Shown here piece by piece: positions 30,380-40,695 of a DNA stretch of 64,000 bases. How positions within the stretch are numbered: the first letter of the stretch is position 1; the number at the start of each line of letters is the position of its first letter. The notes beneath the pieces were generated by a model, which searched no databases, had not been told where the DNA came from, and saw only the letters and a program-made list of their open reading frames with translations. The stretch is from Sphingomonas daechungensis (GTDB lineage: Bacteria > Pseudomonadota > Alphaproteobacteria > Sphingomonadales > Sphingomonadaceae). The DNA lies in NCBI RefSeq assembly GCF_014489495.1, contig NZ_CP060780.1:2615001-2679000 (forward strand), written 5' to 3'. Made by a program: the position numbers and the translations under genes.

Positions 30380-31080
30380 TTACGCGCGGTAGAAGATGTG
30401 TGTGCCGATCTGTGTGGCCCGCGTCAGACGGCGCCCCACGACGGGGCGACATAGTTTGCGTGATACCAGAGCACGTCGTTCGACACGCTCGGCACTGCGT
30501 TGCTGATAGCCAGACGAGCAACACCCTGGGCCTTGCGCCATGCTTCACAATCGGTGTCGACGACAGGGAATTGGCCGCCGCGTACGAAGGAAAACTGCCA
30601 CGGTTGCTTGACGGTCGCGCACCAGCTTGACGGATATTGGCCGGATGCAGCCCGGTTCATCACGACCTTGGCGACGGCGAGCTGGCCCTCCAGCGATTCA
30701 CCGCGCGCTTCGAAATAGACCGCAGTCGCAAGGCATGTGCCTTCCTGGTCCAATGGCGTGCCGCTGCTGTAGCGATCGACCAGCGCATAAAGGGGCCAGC
30801 CGTTCTGGTAGAGCCACGCGGCCTCCATCGCGACCGAGGTCACCGAGCTGGCGGTGCGCGGGGCGCTCGTAATGGTTGCAACCGCGGCCGTCTTCGCGGC
30901 CGTCAGCGAGTTCGCGGCGGCATTGATCGCAGGGGCGATGCCGCCGAGCGGCCTAGCGCTGGAATCCACGACGCCGGCCGACATCGCGTTGAGCGGTGCG
31001 GCGACGGCCTGGTTGGACACTGCAACAAGAAACAGACTCGCGGCCGCTGCCAAAGCGCGGCCACCCAAGGTCTTCTTCAA
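30380..31080 (-). CDS. Secreted SleB-type cell wall hydrolase
   Basis: Reconstructed as about 233 residues. A signal peptide ending AVAAP, an Ala-rich linker, then the hydrolase_2 domain: CLATAVYFEARGESLEGQLA with catalytic Glu, VAKVVMNRAASGQYPSSWCA, PWQFSFVRGG and NDVLWYHANYVAPSWG. The frame jump at CCCC 30434-30437 turns an early stop into RRLTRATQIGTHIFYRA, matching the usual end of this family. Peptidoglycan cleavage is expected. Confidence 0.88.
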
Positions 31081-31387
31081 TTTTCACTCTATATCTGGCG
31101 GCCGACCGTACCGGGCGCTTACACCGCGCCTCACGCATTCTACGGAATTGGTCGTCCGTCTTGCCCGGAGCCGCGCCCCTTCGCGCCGGCTCACCCGCTT
31201 CAATCTGTTGCGGTGCAGTTAGGGGAAGCTCCGTCGCAGCCCAACCCTTTGAACGGCGAGTCGAGCCGGCCCTGCGTTAACCTGCGGAACTTTCTGGGTA
31301 ATCCTCAACTCGTCGTCACAGAACCTCTACTCATCGTCAGCAAACTCGTCGCTTTTCGTGCCTCGGCAAGCGATGTATCGCGCGGCG
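31081..31387. other. Non-coding stretch between divergent hydrolase and EVE genes
   Basis: 307 bases with no reading frame that looks like a protein. It presumably carries the promoters of the two divergent genes. I see no recognisable operator, riboswitch or repeat. A GGAAC box occurs, but the matching CGTT half of an EcfG promoter is absent. Confidence 0.5.
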
Positions 31388-31785
31388 ATGGCATATTGGC
31401 TGATGAAATCGGAACCCTCCAGTTACAGCTGGAACGACCTCGTCCGCGATGGCGTGACCGAATGGGACGGCGTCAGGAACAATGCGGCGCGGCTCCATCT
31501 CAAGGCGATGAAGGCAGGCGACGAGGCGTTTTTCTACGCAAGCATGACGGACAAGGCCGTGGTCGGGATCATGCGTATCACTCGCGAAGCCCAGCCCGAC
31601 CCAAGGATGCGGACTGGGTTTCGGTTCGCGTGGAGCCGGTAGAGGCGCTGGGTCCAGTGTCCTTGGCCGCGATCAAGGCCGAGCCGAAGCTGGCGAAGAT
31701 GGAGCTCATTCGCCAGTCTCGCCTCTCGGTCGCTCCGGTACGGGATGACGAATGGGCAGTCGTCCTTAAGATGGCCGGAAAGTGA
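31388..31785 (+). CDS. EVE-domain (PUA-like) protein
   Basis: Reconstructed as about 132 residues from ATG 31388. AYWLMKSEPSSYSWNDLVRD, WDGVRNNAARLHLKAMKAGD and AFFYASMTDKAVVGIMRI are diagnostic for the EVE domain, which in other proteins binds modified bases in DNA or RNA. The frame jump at CCC 31600-31602 restores QPDPKDADWVSVRVEPV, after which AIKAEPKLAKMELIRQSRLS ends the domain. An in-frame ATG at 31373 is possible, but the domain begins at 31388. Confidence 0.92.
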
Positions 31786-31953
31786 TCCATGCCGCTTTGG
31801 CCTACAGCTCATAGGCGGCACGCAATTCACCTCCGACGTAAACCTTCGATAAGTTCAATGTCGATCAATAAAGGGCCATAGGCCCTGCCCGCCGGCCGCG
31901 ATTAGGTGACGGCCGAAGCCAGTACAGTCCCGAACAAGCACAGGAGACTGGTC

Positions 31954-32459
31954 ATGGGCACATTTCGTGCACTCGCTACGGGAGCAAGCGCTTCCGCACT
32001 CATCCTCTCGTCATTTCTCGTTGCACCGGCCGCCGCTACGCCGGGCCAGGGATTTGCCCCTCTCCGATCGTGAGCGGTCATTTCGGAACGCTCACTGTGA
32101 ACACATCCAAAGACAAGACGGGCAAGTGGGGGCTGATCCTCAAGACTTTGGACGACACCGACATCGGCGCCGACCGGCTTACGGTCCAAGCCGGTGGCTT
32201 CAGCGGATGGCATGCCCATCCGGCGCCGGTGTTCGTTACGGTAACGAAGGGCAATATCACCTGGTATGATGGCTCGGACCCGCTTTGCACGGGGCATCCT
32301 TACAGCGCCGGGCAGTCCTTCATCGAGGATGCATACGTCCCTCACAATGTGACGAGCGCAGACGGAGCCGAATTCGTAGCGGTTGTGATCAAGCCTGCAG
32401 GATTTCCCGGGCCGGCCTTCCGGCTCGATCGAAACAAGCCAAACAACTGCGGCTTCTAG
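31954..32459 (+). CDS. Secreted cupin-domain protein
   Basis: Reconstructed as about 168 residues with an AGGAG ribosome-binding site at 31942-31946. The signal peptide ends VAPAAATPG. The cupin core is visible in GGFSGWHAHPAPVFVTVTKG (motif 1 with HxH) and PYSAGQSFIEDAYVPHNVTS (motif 2), then PAGFPGPAFRLDR. The frame jump at CCCC 32057-32060 links the signal to the domain. Substrate unknown. Confidence 0.82.
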
Positions 32460-32474
32460 CCGAGCAAACTCTTC

Positions 32475-33316
32475 CTAGCTGCGCCGGCGGGCGCTTGCGC
32501 CCAAGCTTCGCAACTTGGCGAAGAGCCCGCTTGCGATCTTTCCCGGAGCTGACATGCGCACGAGCGGGTCACTAACGGCGGAGTAGTGACCCCTCTTACC
32601 GGATCGGGGTCGTAAGCCTCGGGGATACTGTACTGTAGCCCAATCTCCCCTCGTGGCGGACACGCTTGTGGGGAAGAGCTCGAGCAGCGGGAAGATTGCG
32701 CGGGTGTAGGCGACCGGTCCCGTGACTCGAACAACGCCGGTCCGGCCGACCGCATGCCACGGTGCATAGGCGTTGATGTTGCGCAGGACCGCTTCGATGA
32801 CGGCGTTTAGAAACGGATGCTTCGCGGCGCCGATCACGTGAAAGTTCTGAAACTCGCCGCAGGGCACGAATGCGATGTCACGGTAGATCCCAAAGCCCTC
32901 GTGGATCTCGCCCGTTCCGTTGCGCCACTGGGACAGGACAAATCCTTCGTCGCCCGAATGAACTTGTCGATCGGCCCGTCGAAGCGGCTCTTGATATCCA
33001 GATACACGCCGCCCTCTCGATATACGATCAGGTAGCGCAGCAGGTCGGCGCGCGCGGCGTAATAGCGCGGATCGAGGTGGTGATAGGCCTGCAGGACGTC
33101 CGCGCCATAATGGGTACGGATGTAATCCTCGCCCGTGTGAGCGTCATACAGCGCGTATTCCCAACTGGGGTTCAGGTCGCGGAGTTCACGGGCGTTGGCC
33201 TTCAATCGCTCGGACAGGTCGTCACCGAAGTAGATCTGGTGGATCTTCTTCGGAATGGCGGTCTCGACGCCCGAAAGCGTGGCGTCACCGGAGCCCGACG
33301 ACTTCTTGCGCGACAT
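32475..33316 (-). CDS. GT32-like glycosyltransferase with DXD motif
   Basis: Reconstructed as about 281 residues. IPKKIHQIYFGDDLSERLK, NPSWEYALYDAHTGEDYI, YYAARADLLRYLIVYREGGV and YLDIKSRFDGPID (DxD-like acidic motif) define the Gly_transf_sug/GT32 family. Four jumps are needed: AAA 32940-32942, GGGG 32670-32673, CCCC 32647-32650 and CCCC 32590-32593 (plus strand). Together they restore LFPHKRVRHEGEIGLQYS and GGHYSAVSDPLV. Target unknown, possibly a surface glycan. Confidence 0.75.
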
Positions 33317-33376
33317 GTCCGCCTAATGCTCCCCGTCAGTTAGGATTCAATTGAGCGGCGGTGACAGCCGTGGGCT

Positions 33377-35208
33377 TCAGGCTGCTTCCATCTTCCGTGA
33401 CTGCCGCTTGCGCTCATGGGGATCGAGGAAGCGCTTGCGGATGCGGACCACCTTCGGCGTGACTTCGACCAGCTCGTCGTCCTGGATGTAGGCGATCGCC
33501 TGCTCCAGCGTCATCCGGCGCGGCGGGGTCAGGCGGATGCCTTCGTCCTTCGGGCCCGAAGCGCGGAAGTTGGTGAGCTGCTTCGACTTCAGCGGATTGA
33601 CCTCGAGGTCGTGGATCTTGGCGTTTTCGCCGATCACCATGCCCTCGTAGAGGTCGTCGCCCGGCGAGATGAAAAGGATGCCTCGGTCTTCCAGCGCGTT
33701 GAGCGCGTAGGCGACGGCCTTGCCCTGCTCCATTGAGATCAGGACGCCGTTCTGGCGGCCGCTGATCGGGCCCTTGTGGGGCCCGTACTTCTCGAACAGC
33801 CGGTTCATGATTCCGGTGCCGCGCGTGTCCGACAAGAACTCGCCGTGATAACCGATCAGGCCACGTGACGGCGCACTGAAGGTCAGGCGGGTCTTGCCGC
33901 CCCCGACGGGCGCATGTCAGTCATTTCCGCCTTGCGGATCGCCATCTTGTCGATGACCGTACCGCTGAACTCGTCGTCGACGTCGATGACGACCGTCTCA
34001 TACGGCTCCTCGCGGCCGTTCGGGCCGTCACGGAACAGCACGCGCGGGCGGCTGATCGACAGTTCGAAACCTTCGCGGCGGAGAGTCTCGATGACGACGC
34101 CGAGCTGAAGCTCGCCGCGGCCGGCGACTTCGTAGCTGTCATTGTCCGACGCAGTGGTCACGCGGATCGCGACATTGCCCTCGGCCTCACGCTCCAGGCG
34201 CTCGCGGATGACGCGGCTCTGCACCTTGTCGCCGTCGCGGCCTGCATAGGGGCTGTCGTTGACGGAGAAGCTCATCGCCAGAGTCGGTGGATCGATCGGA
34301 CGCGCGTGGAGCGGTTCGCTGACAGCCGGGTCGGCGATCGTGTTGGAAACGGTCGCGTTGACGAGGCCGGCAATGGCGACAATGTCGCCCGCCTGCGCGC
34401 TCTCGACAGGGACGCGCTCAAGGCCGCGGAACGCGAACACCTTGGTGGCGCGGCCGTCCTCCACCTTGTTTCCGTCGACGTCGATCGCCTTGATCGGCAT
34501 GTTGACGTCCAGGCGGCCGCTTTCGATGCGGCCGGTCAGGATGCGGCCGAGGAACGGATCGCGGTCGAGCAAGGTGGCGAGCATCTTGAACTCGCCCTCA
34601 GGGTTGAGGCCCGGCGACGGCACATGGCTGACGATCGTCTCGAAGAGCGGCGTCAGGTCGCCCTCGCGGACGCTGTCCTCGCGGCCCGCATAGCCGGCCC
34701 GGCCCGATGCGTAGAGCGTCGGAAAGTCGAGCTGTTCGTCGTTGGCCTCGAGATTGAGGAAGAGCTCGAACACCTCGTCGAGGACTTCAGCCGGACGCGC
34801 GTCCGGGCGGTCGATCTTGTTCACGACGACGATCGGCTTGAGGCCGAGCGCCAGCGCCTTGCCGGTGACGAACTTCGTTTGCGGCATCGGGCCTTCGGCG
34901 GCGTCGACCAGCAGGATGACGCCGTCGACCATGGAGAGGATGCGCTCGACCTCCGCGCCGAAGTCGGCGTGGCCCGGCGTATCGACGATATTGATATGCG
35001 TCGTCGTCCCGTCATGCTCCCACTCAACCGAGGTGCACTTGGCGAGAATCGTGATCCCGCGCTCCTTTTCGAGGTCGTTCGAATCCATCGCCCGCTCTTC
35101 AACGCGCTGATTTTCGCGGAAGGTGCCCGATTGGCGGAAGAGTTGGTCGACGAGGGTCGTCTTGCCATGGTCGACGTGCGCGATGATCGCGACGTTACGC
35201 AGATTCAT
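33377..35208 (-). CDS. typA: Translational GTPase TypA/BipA
   Basis: Reconstructed as about 610 residues, the usual TypA length. Start ATG 35208 gives [20 protein letters not shown] (G1), then [11 protein letters not shown] (G2), [12 protein letters not shown] (G3) and [12 protein letters not shown] (G4). The later domains include [15 protein letters not shown] and [20 protein letters not shown], then [14 protein letters not shown] in the TypA-specific C-terminal domain. It is a ribosome-binding GTPase. The frame jump at CCCCC 33900-33904 restores [20 protein letters not shown]. Confidence 0.97.
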
Positions 35209-35331
35209 TGTTTTTCCCGGAAGATGTGAAGGGCGCACATAGTGAATTTGCCCCAATGTTGCAATGCAGCATGGCAACGTCCCGGCAAATCAAACGTTCG
35301 CGCATCAGTCACCTGAAAGAGGAGTTTAGTG

Positions 35332-35556
35332 ATGCCTCGTGGAGCGTACACGGCAAAGCAGGAACGCAAGGCCGAGCATATCGAAAAGGGCTACGAAAAG
35401 CGCGGTGTTTCCAAGAAGGAGGCAGAGGAGCGGGCCTGGCGCACGGTCAACAAGCAGGACAAGGGCGGCAAGAACGACGGCTCTGGCCGGTCACGTAGCC
35501 GAAGTGAAGCCGCGAAGAAGGGCTGGGAAACGCGCCGTCGCCGCGGCAACGGGTGA
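35332..35556 (+). CDS. Small basic KGW-rich protein (plasmid-stabilisation-like family)
   Basis: 74 residues from ATG 35332 with a strong GAAAGAGGAG site at 35314-35323. Highly charged, no signal. TAKQERKAEHIEKGYEKRGV and EERAWRTVNKQDKGGK match a short family often annotated as plasmid stabilisation protein, although it is found on chromosomes. The C-terminus SEAAKKGWETRRRRG resembles stress-type KGG motifs. Divergent from typA. Function unknown. Confidence 0.8.
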   Translation: MPRGAYTAKQERKAEHIEKGYEKRGVSKKEAEERAWRTVNKQDKGGKNDGSGRSRSRSEAAKKGWETRRRRGNG

Positions 35557-35559
35557 GGG

Positions 35560-35961
35560 CTAGACCGCTCGTTCCAGGATCTCGACCGCGCGTTCGATCG
35601 CGCGGACCTCGCTCGGAGCCAGGCGCTCGAGTTTACCCGCAAGCATGCCGGATGGTGAGGGCCGTGTCAGGAATTCGCGGCCCTCGTCGGTCAGCCGCAT
35701 CGCCAGCCGGCGCCGGTTATTGGGGTCGGCAACCCGATCGATGAAGCCCGATCGGACGAGGACGTCGACAGCGCGGCTAACAGCCGGCGCGCCGCGTCCC
35801 ACGACCTTGGCGACATCGTTGAGGGTTGCGGGTTCCTGTGATCCCACCGCGGACAGCAACATTCGGCGCGCCCGGTCGGCGCGTTCCGATGGACCGTCCG
35901 CCAGGAAGTTCTGCGAGACCGAGACGTAACGGGCCGCGACCGCGGCTGGCGAAGATCCCAA
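35560..35961 (-). CDS. MarR-like winged-helix transcription regulator
   Basis: 133 residues with a TTG start. The wHTH is seen in ATLNDVAKVVGRGAPAVSRA and VDVLVRSGFIDRVADPNNRR with the wing RRLAMRLTDEGREFL, a MarR pattern. It diverges from the MFS transporter with only three bases between the start codons as read, so it may regulate that transporter. Ligand unknown. Confidence 0.8.
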   Translation of the reverse strand: MGSSPAAVAARYVSVSQNFLADGPSERADRARRMLLSAVGSQEPATLNDVAKVVGRGAPAVSRAVDVLVRSGFIDRVADPNNRRRLAMRLTDEGREFLTRPSPSGMLAGKLERLAPSEVRAIERAVEILERAV

Positions 35962-35964
35962 AGC

Positions 35965-37205
35965 ATGGATTGCAGCGTAGCAAATGTTTGTGAGTTGGCA
36001 AGATTGCCGCTAGCGAACGCCGGTGAAGCCGCGCCCGAAGCTCCGCGTAACGTCTGGATCCTAGGGTTCATCAGCCTGCTGATGGACCTCAGTTCGGAGA
36101 TCTATCACGCGCTTCTGCCTGTCTTTGTCACCGTCACGCTCGGCCTGCCGGCGGTTGCGCTAGGTGCAATCGACGGGGTTGCCGAAGCCACTGCGAACTT
36201 CGCCAAGCTGGTCTCCGGCCGGCTCTCGGATCGCAGCAAGCGTCGCAAGCCGTGGATCGTGGCAGGCTACGGCCTCGCCGCTTTGTCGAAGCCGCTGTTT
36301 CCCATCGCTCAAGGCGCCGCGGAGCTGCTAGGCGCCCGCTTCGCCGACCGGGTCGGCAAGGGCATTCGCGGAAGCCCGCGCGATGCGATGATCGCGGACG
36401 AAACTCCGCCCGAAATCCGCGGCCGCGCGTTCGGTCTTCGCCAGTCGCTCGACACGGCCGGAGCGCTTCTGGCGCCAATCGTCGCGATCGCGCTCATGTG
36501 GCTGCTCGCCGACAATGTCCGAACGATTTACTGGATCGCCGTCATTCCCGCATTGTTGTCGTTCCTGCTCGCCTGGCTCGCCCTTCGCGAGCCGGAGCAT
36601 CGCGAACTGGATGGCAAGCCGTCGCCGCTGCTGCGCGGCTTCCGCGACATCGACCGGTCGACGCGGCGCCTGCTCGCGGTCGGCTTCCTGTTCACTCTGG
36701 CGCGCTTCTCGGAAAGCTTCCTGATCCTGAAGGGCATCGAAATCGGCTTGTCCGAGACGTTTTCACCCCTGACGCTCGTGCTCTTCAATCTCGCCTACAC
36801 CTTGCTCGCCTACCCCGCCGGCTCGCTCAGCGACCGGATGAGTCCACGCTCGATCCTGATGGCCGGGATGGCCGTCCTAGTGGTCGCCGACCTGATTCTC
36901 GCCAAGACCAGCGGCTACGCCGGCCTGGCCGTCGGTGTGCTGTTGTGGGGAGCGCACATGGCGATGACCCAGGGCGTGTTCGCCCGGATGATCGCGGACA
37001 GCGCGCCCAGTCACCTTCGCGCGACGAGCTTCGGAGCCTTCTGGTTCGTCACCGGGATCGCCACTCTGCTGGCGAGCCTTGCCGCCGGCCTGCTGTGGGA
37101 CCGCCAGGGATCGGAAGCGACCTTCCTGATGGGGGCGGGTGCCGCTGGTGTTGCGCTGGCGATGCTCCGCCTTTTGAACGAGCCGCCCGGACCCCTGCCC
37201 GATAG
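35965..37205 (+). CDS. MFS transporter
   Basis: About 413 residues if the stop at 37203 is used. Eleven to twelve membrane helices with MFS signatures: SGRLSDRSKRRKPWIVAGYG between TM2 and TM3, FADRVGKGIRGSPRDAMIAD, and AGSLSDRMSPRSILMAGMAV in the second half. The frame as read runs on for another 480 bases antisense to the cytochrome gene. Restoring one C at CCCC 37192-37195 gives a natural end (EPPGPPAR). Substrate unknown. The divergent MarR may control it. Confidence 0.85.
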
Positions 37206-37211
37206 CCACCG

Positions 37212-37790
37212 GCTCGCCGTGCGACGTGAACGGCGGCATTCTGGCCGAACCTCGCCAGCGATCCACGAACTGGTGCTTCAGCGCCGCTCCGGCGTGGACC
37301 AAAATCAGAAAGACGAGGAGAAAGGCGGACATCTCGTGCAGTTCGCCGGCAGCGTCGCCGGTCTCCTTGCTGATGCCAGGAATGACCGGCATCTCGATCC
37401 CGCCCAGAAGCGGGGTCGTCGGCCTATTCGCATAACCGGAAACGGAAACCCAGCCAACGATCGGCATGGCGATCAGCAGCAAATAAAACAGTCGATGGTT
37501 CCAGACTGCCGCGAACCGCTCCCAACCCTTGAGCTCTGGCGGATAAGGCGGCGGGGATTCGTCAACCGGTATGCCAGCCGGACGAGCATTAGCAACAAGA
37601 TGAGAAGGCCGACGGTCTTGTGCCACACGAACACGTTGTCGCGGGCCGGCCCGTCGTCCGAAAGGCCAAAGCGAAAGCCCAGATAGGCTTGGAACAGCAC
37701 CAGCAAACCGACAACCCAATGCAGGGTCACGGCCGTGTTCGAATAGCGCAGTACAGCATTCTGCGGGGCCGTTTCCGGGACGCTCGTCAT
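37212..37790 (-). CDS. Cytochrome b561 (3' end uncertain)
   Basis: Start ATG 37790. Four-helix di-haem b561 pattern: YSNTAVTLHWVVGLLVLFQA (haem His), VWHKTVGLLILLLMLVRLAY (His), HRLFYLLLIAMPIVGWVSVS, and LHEMSAFLLVFLILVHAGAA with KHQFVDRWRGSARM. The frame jump at GGGG 37553-37556 restores LTNPPPPYPPELKGWERF. No stop occurs near the expected end. The frame continues antisense into the MFS gene, so another lost base is likely and the 3' coordinate is approximate. It would move electrons at the inner membrane. Confidence 0.82.
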
Positions 37791-37838
37791 GGGCTTACCT
37801 CTCCAATCGGAAAGACAACGCCGCGGGCGAGCCGGGGT

Positions 37839-39921
37839 TCACCTGCCGAATTTCTCTCCGGCAGCGGCCTTGTCGAGCAGCAGCTTGGAAAAGCTGAAGT
37901 CGCTTCCCATCCGCGCTTCCTGACGCTTCAGGCCGTCGACGATGTTCTGCAGGCCGACGGTGTCCGCCCAGAACATCGGACCGCCGCGATAGACGGGCCA
38001 GCCGTAGCCATAGACCCAGACCACATCGATGTCGGACGCGCGCTGTGCCATGCCTTCCTCGAGGATCTTCGCGCCCTCGTTGACCATCGTGTAAAGTGTG
38101 CGCTCGACGATTTCCTCGTCGCTGATCTCGCGCTTCTCGACACCGGCCTTGGCGCGGAAGTCGTCGATGATCTCCTGCACGCGCGGGACGGCGTCGGGCG
38201 GCGCTTGTCGTCATAATCGTAGAAGCCGGCCTGCTTTTTTTGTCCCCAGCGGCCCTCAGCCGCGAGTGCGTCGCGAATGTTCTCAATCCGGGTCGGATCG
38301 CGGTGCCAGCCGATATCGACACCGGCTAGGTCGGCCATCTGGAACGGGCCCATCGGCATTCCGAACTCGACATGGACGCGGTCGATCTGCTCCGGCGTCG
38401 CGCCTTCCAGCAGCAGCTTGGTCGCTTCGACCTGCCGCGGCATCAACATGCGGTTGCCGATGAAGCCGTGGCACACGCCCGCGACCACCGCGACCTTCTT
38501 GATCTTTTTCGACAGGCCCATGACCGTGACGAGCACGTCCGGAGCCGTCTTCGCACCGCGCACGACCTCGAGCAGCTTCATTACATTGGCCGGCGAGAAG
38601 AAATGCATGCCGACGACATCCTGCGGCCGCGAGGTCACCGCCGCGATCTCGTCGATGTTCAGGTAGGACGTGTTGGAAGCGAGGATCGCGCCCTGCTTCA
38701 CCGTCTTGTCGAGCCGGGTGAAGATGTCCTTTTTCACCTCCATCTGCTCGAACACCGCCTCGATGATGAGGTCGCAATCGGCCAGCGCTTCGAAGTCGAG
38801 CGTCGGGGTCAGAAGGCCCATCGCCTTCTCGACCTGCTCGCCGGTCATCCGGCCTTTCGCTGCCGTCGCCTCGTAATTCTTGCGCATCACGCCCGACCCG
38901 CGGTCGAGCGCCTCCTGGTTCATCTCGAAGATGGTGACGGGAATGCCCGCCGACAGGAAGTTCATCGAAATGCCGCCGCCCATCGTGCCGGCGCCGATCA
39001 CGCCGACCTTCCGGACCGGGCGCGGCTGCGTGCCTTCGGGGAGCCCTTCGATCTTCGCGGCCTTGCGCTCGGCGAAGAAGAAATATTGCTGCGCGCGCGA
39101 CTGCACACCGCTCATCAGCTCCATGAACAGCTTGCGCTCTTCGATGACGCCTTCGGAGTAGGGCATCTTGCAGGCGAATTCGACGGCACGGATGTTATTT
39201 TCCGGCGCGTCGAAGCCGCGGAACTTGCGAGCATTCTCCTTGCGGAAGTCAGCGAACACCGTCGGGTCGCATTCGTTGATCTTGTACTCGCGCTCGCTGC
39301 TTTTCGGGAGCGGGCGAACATCGCGAACTTCCTCGGCATAGCCCACCGCGTGCGGGATGAGATCATCCTCGATCAGCCGATCGATCAGACCGCAGTCGAA
39401 ACCGTCCTTCGCCCCGATCGGATTGCCCGTTGCGCACATTTCCAGTGCCTTGCGGACGCCCGCCACGCGCGGCAGCCGCTGCGTTCCGCCGGCGCCCGGC
39501 AACAGGCCGAGCTTAACCTCCGGCGTTCCGAGCTTCGCCGATGGCAGTGCGACGCGGTAGTGACAGCCTAGCGCCACCTCGAGACCGCCGCCAGCGCCGT
39601 CCCGTGGATCGCGGCCACAACAGGCTTGGAACACGCTTCGATGCGATCCACCACCTCCGGCAGCCACGGCATGACCGGCGGCTTGCCGAACTCGGTAATG
39701 TCCGCGCCGGCGAAGAAGGTCTGGCCCTCGCAGGCGATGACCACGGCCTTCACTGCATCGTCGGCCTCGGCTTCCTCGATCGCCGCGACCAGGCCCTGCC
39801 GGACCGCCGCGCCGAGCGCATTCACGGGCGGGTTATTCGACAGGACGATCAGGACATCGCCGTGACGCCTCGTCGAAATCGGGCTGGTGGTGGTCGGGTT
39901 CTCGTCGGTGACGGTGGCCAT
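37839..39921 (-). CDS. Enoyl-CoA hydratase/3-hydroxyacyl-CoA dehydrogenase multienzyme (FadJ/FadB-like)
   Basis: Reconstructed as about 694 residues. The N-terminal crotonase domain has [13 protein letters not shown] and [18 protein letters not shown]. The 3-hydroxyacyl-CoA dehydrogenase domain has [51 protein letters not shown] and [14 protein letters not shown]-terminal half follows with [17 protein letters not shown]. Two steps of beta-oxidation in one chain. Frame jumps near 39591 (restores [11 protein letters not shown]) and GGG 38196-38198 (restores [12 protein letters not shown]). Confidence 0.94.
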
Positions 39922-39939
39922 GTTTCTCTCCGTATAATC

Positions 39940-40695
39940 TCAGAACGTGCAGCCGTAGGCTTGCCGCGTGAAGGGGTGGCTGATCGATAGCCCGCCGTCG
40001 GCAACCAGAGCGTGGCCGTTGACGTAGCTGGACTCGTCGGACGCCAGGAACAGCGCAACCTGCGCGATCTCATTGGGCTCGCCGCCGCGCCGGAGCGGAT
40101 TGAGCTGCCCAATCATCTCCTGCTTTCCGGCGGCGCGAGCCATGTCGTAAATGCCCTTCGTCATGCCCGTTTCGATGAGGCCCGGGCAGATGGCGTTGAC
40201 ACGAATGTTGCTGTCGCAAAGCTGCGCAGCGGCGGTCTTCACCAGGTTGATGACGCCGGCCTTCGAAGCTGAATAAGCGACGCCGCCCGCGCCGGCTCGA
40301 ATGCCGGCAACCGAGGCGGTGCAGACGATCGATCCGCCGCCGCGCTGCTTCATATGCGGAGCAGCATATTTGATTGCGAGCCACGGACCGATCAAGTTGA
40401 CGCGGAGGATATCCTCCCAGTCAGCGGAGCTTTGCTCGAACAGTCCCGCGAGCCCGCCTGAAATGCCGGCATTGGCGAAAACGATGTCGACGCCGCCATG
40501 ATCGGCCACGGTCTGCTCGACCAGCCGCTCAACATCCGCTTCGGACCCAGCGTCAACCGCGACGACGTCCACGCCTTCGGCCCGATCGGCGGCAACTACC
40601 GTCGCGCCTTCAGCGCGGAACAGGTCGGCCGTCGCCTCGCCGATACCCGACGCGGCGCCGGTGATGATCGCGACCTTGCCTTCAAGCCTCCGCAT
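39940..40695 (-). CDS. Short-chain dehydrogenase/reductase
   Basis: 251 residues from ATG 40695. Classical [17 protein letters not shown] (TGxxxGIG), [10 protein letters not shown] (NAG), a Ser in [11 protein letters not shown], catalytic YSASKAG and [15 protein letters not shown]. The start overlaps the end of the upstream acyl-CoA dehydrogenase by 14 bases, so both are in one operon with the FadJ-like gene downstream. It is probably an accessory dehydrogenase of acyl-CoA or alcohol degradation. Substrate not visible. Confidence 0.92.
   Translation of the reverse strand: MRRLEGKVAIITGAASGIGEATADLFRAEGATVVAADRAEGVDVVAVDAGSEADVERLVEQTVADHGGVDIVFANAGISGGLAGLFEQSSADWEDILRVNLIGPWLAIKYAAPHMKQRGGGSIVCTASVAGIRAGAGGVAYSASKAGVINLVKTAAAQLCDSNIRVNAICPGLIETGMTKGIYDMARAAGKQEMIGQLNPLRRGGEPNEIAQVALFLASDESSYVNGHALVADGGLSISHPFTRQAYGCTF

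Noticed and set aside
31260-31300. EcfG-type general stress promoter (GGAAC box)
   Set aside because: The expected CGTT at the right spacing is not present.
30637-31785. Long plus-strand ORF across the second SleB gene into the EVE gene
   Set aside because: The first part is a GC-rich antisense shadow. Only the last 60 residues are the second half of the EVE domain.
34306-35229. Large antisense ORF over typA (307 residues)
   Set aside because: Shadow of a highly conserved gene in GC-rich DNA. Composition is not protein-like.
38372-39571. Antisense ORF over the FadJ-like gene (399 residues)
   Set aside because: His/Arg/Asp-rich shadow typical of the reverse strand of a high-GC gene.
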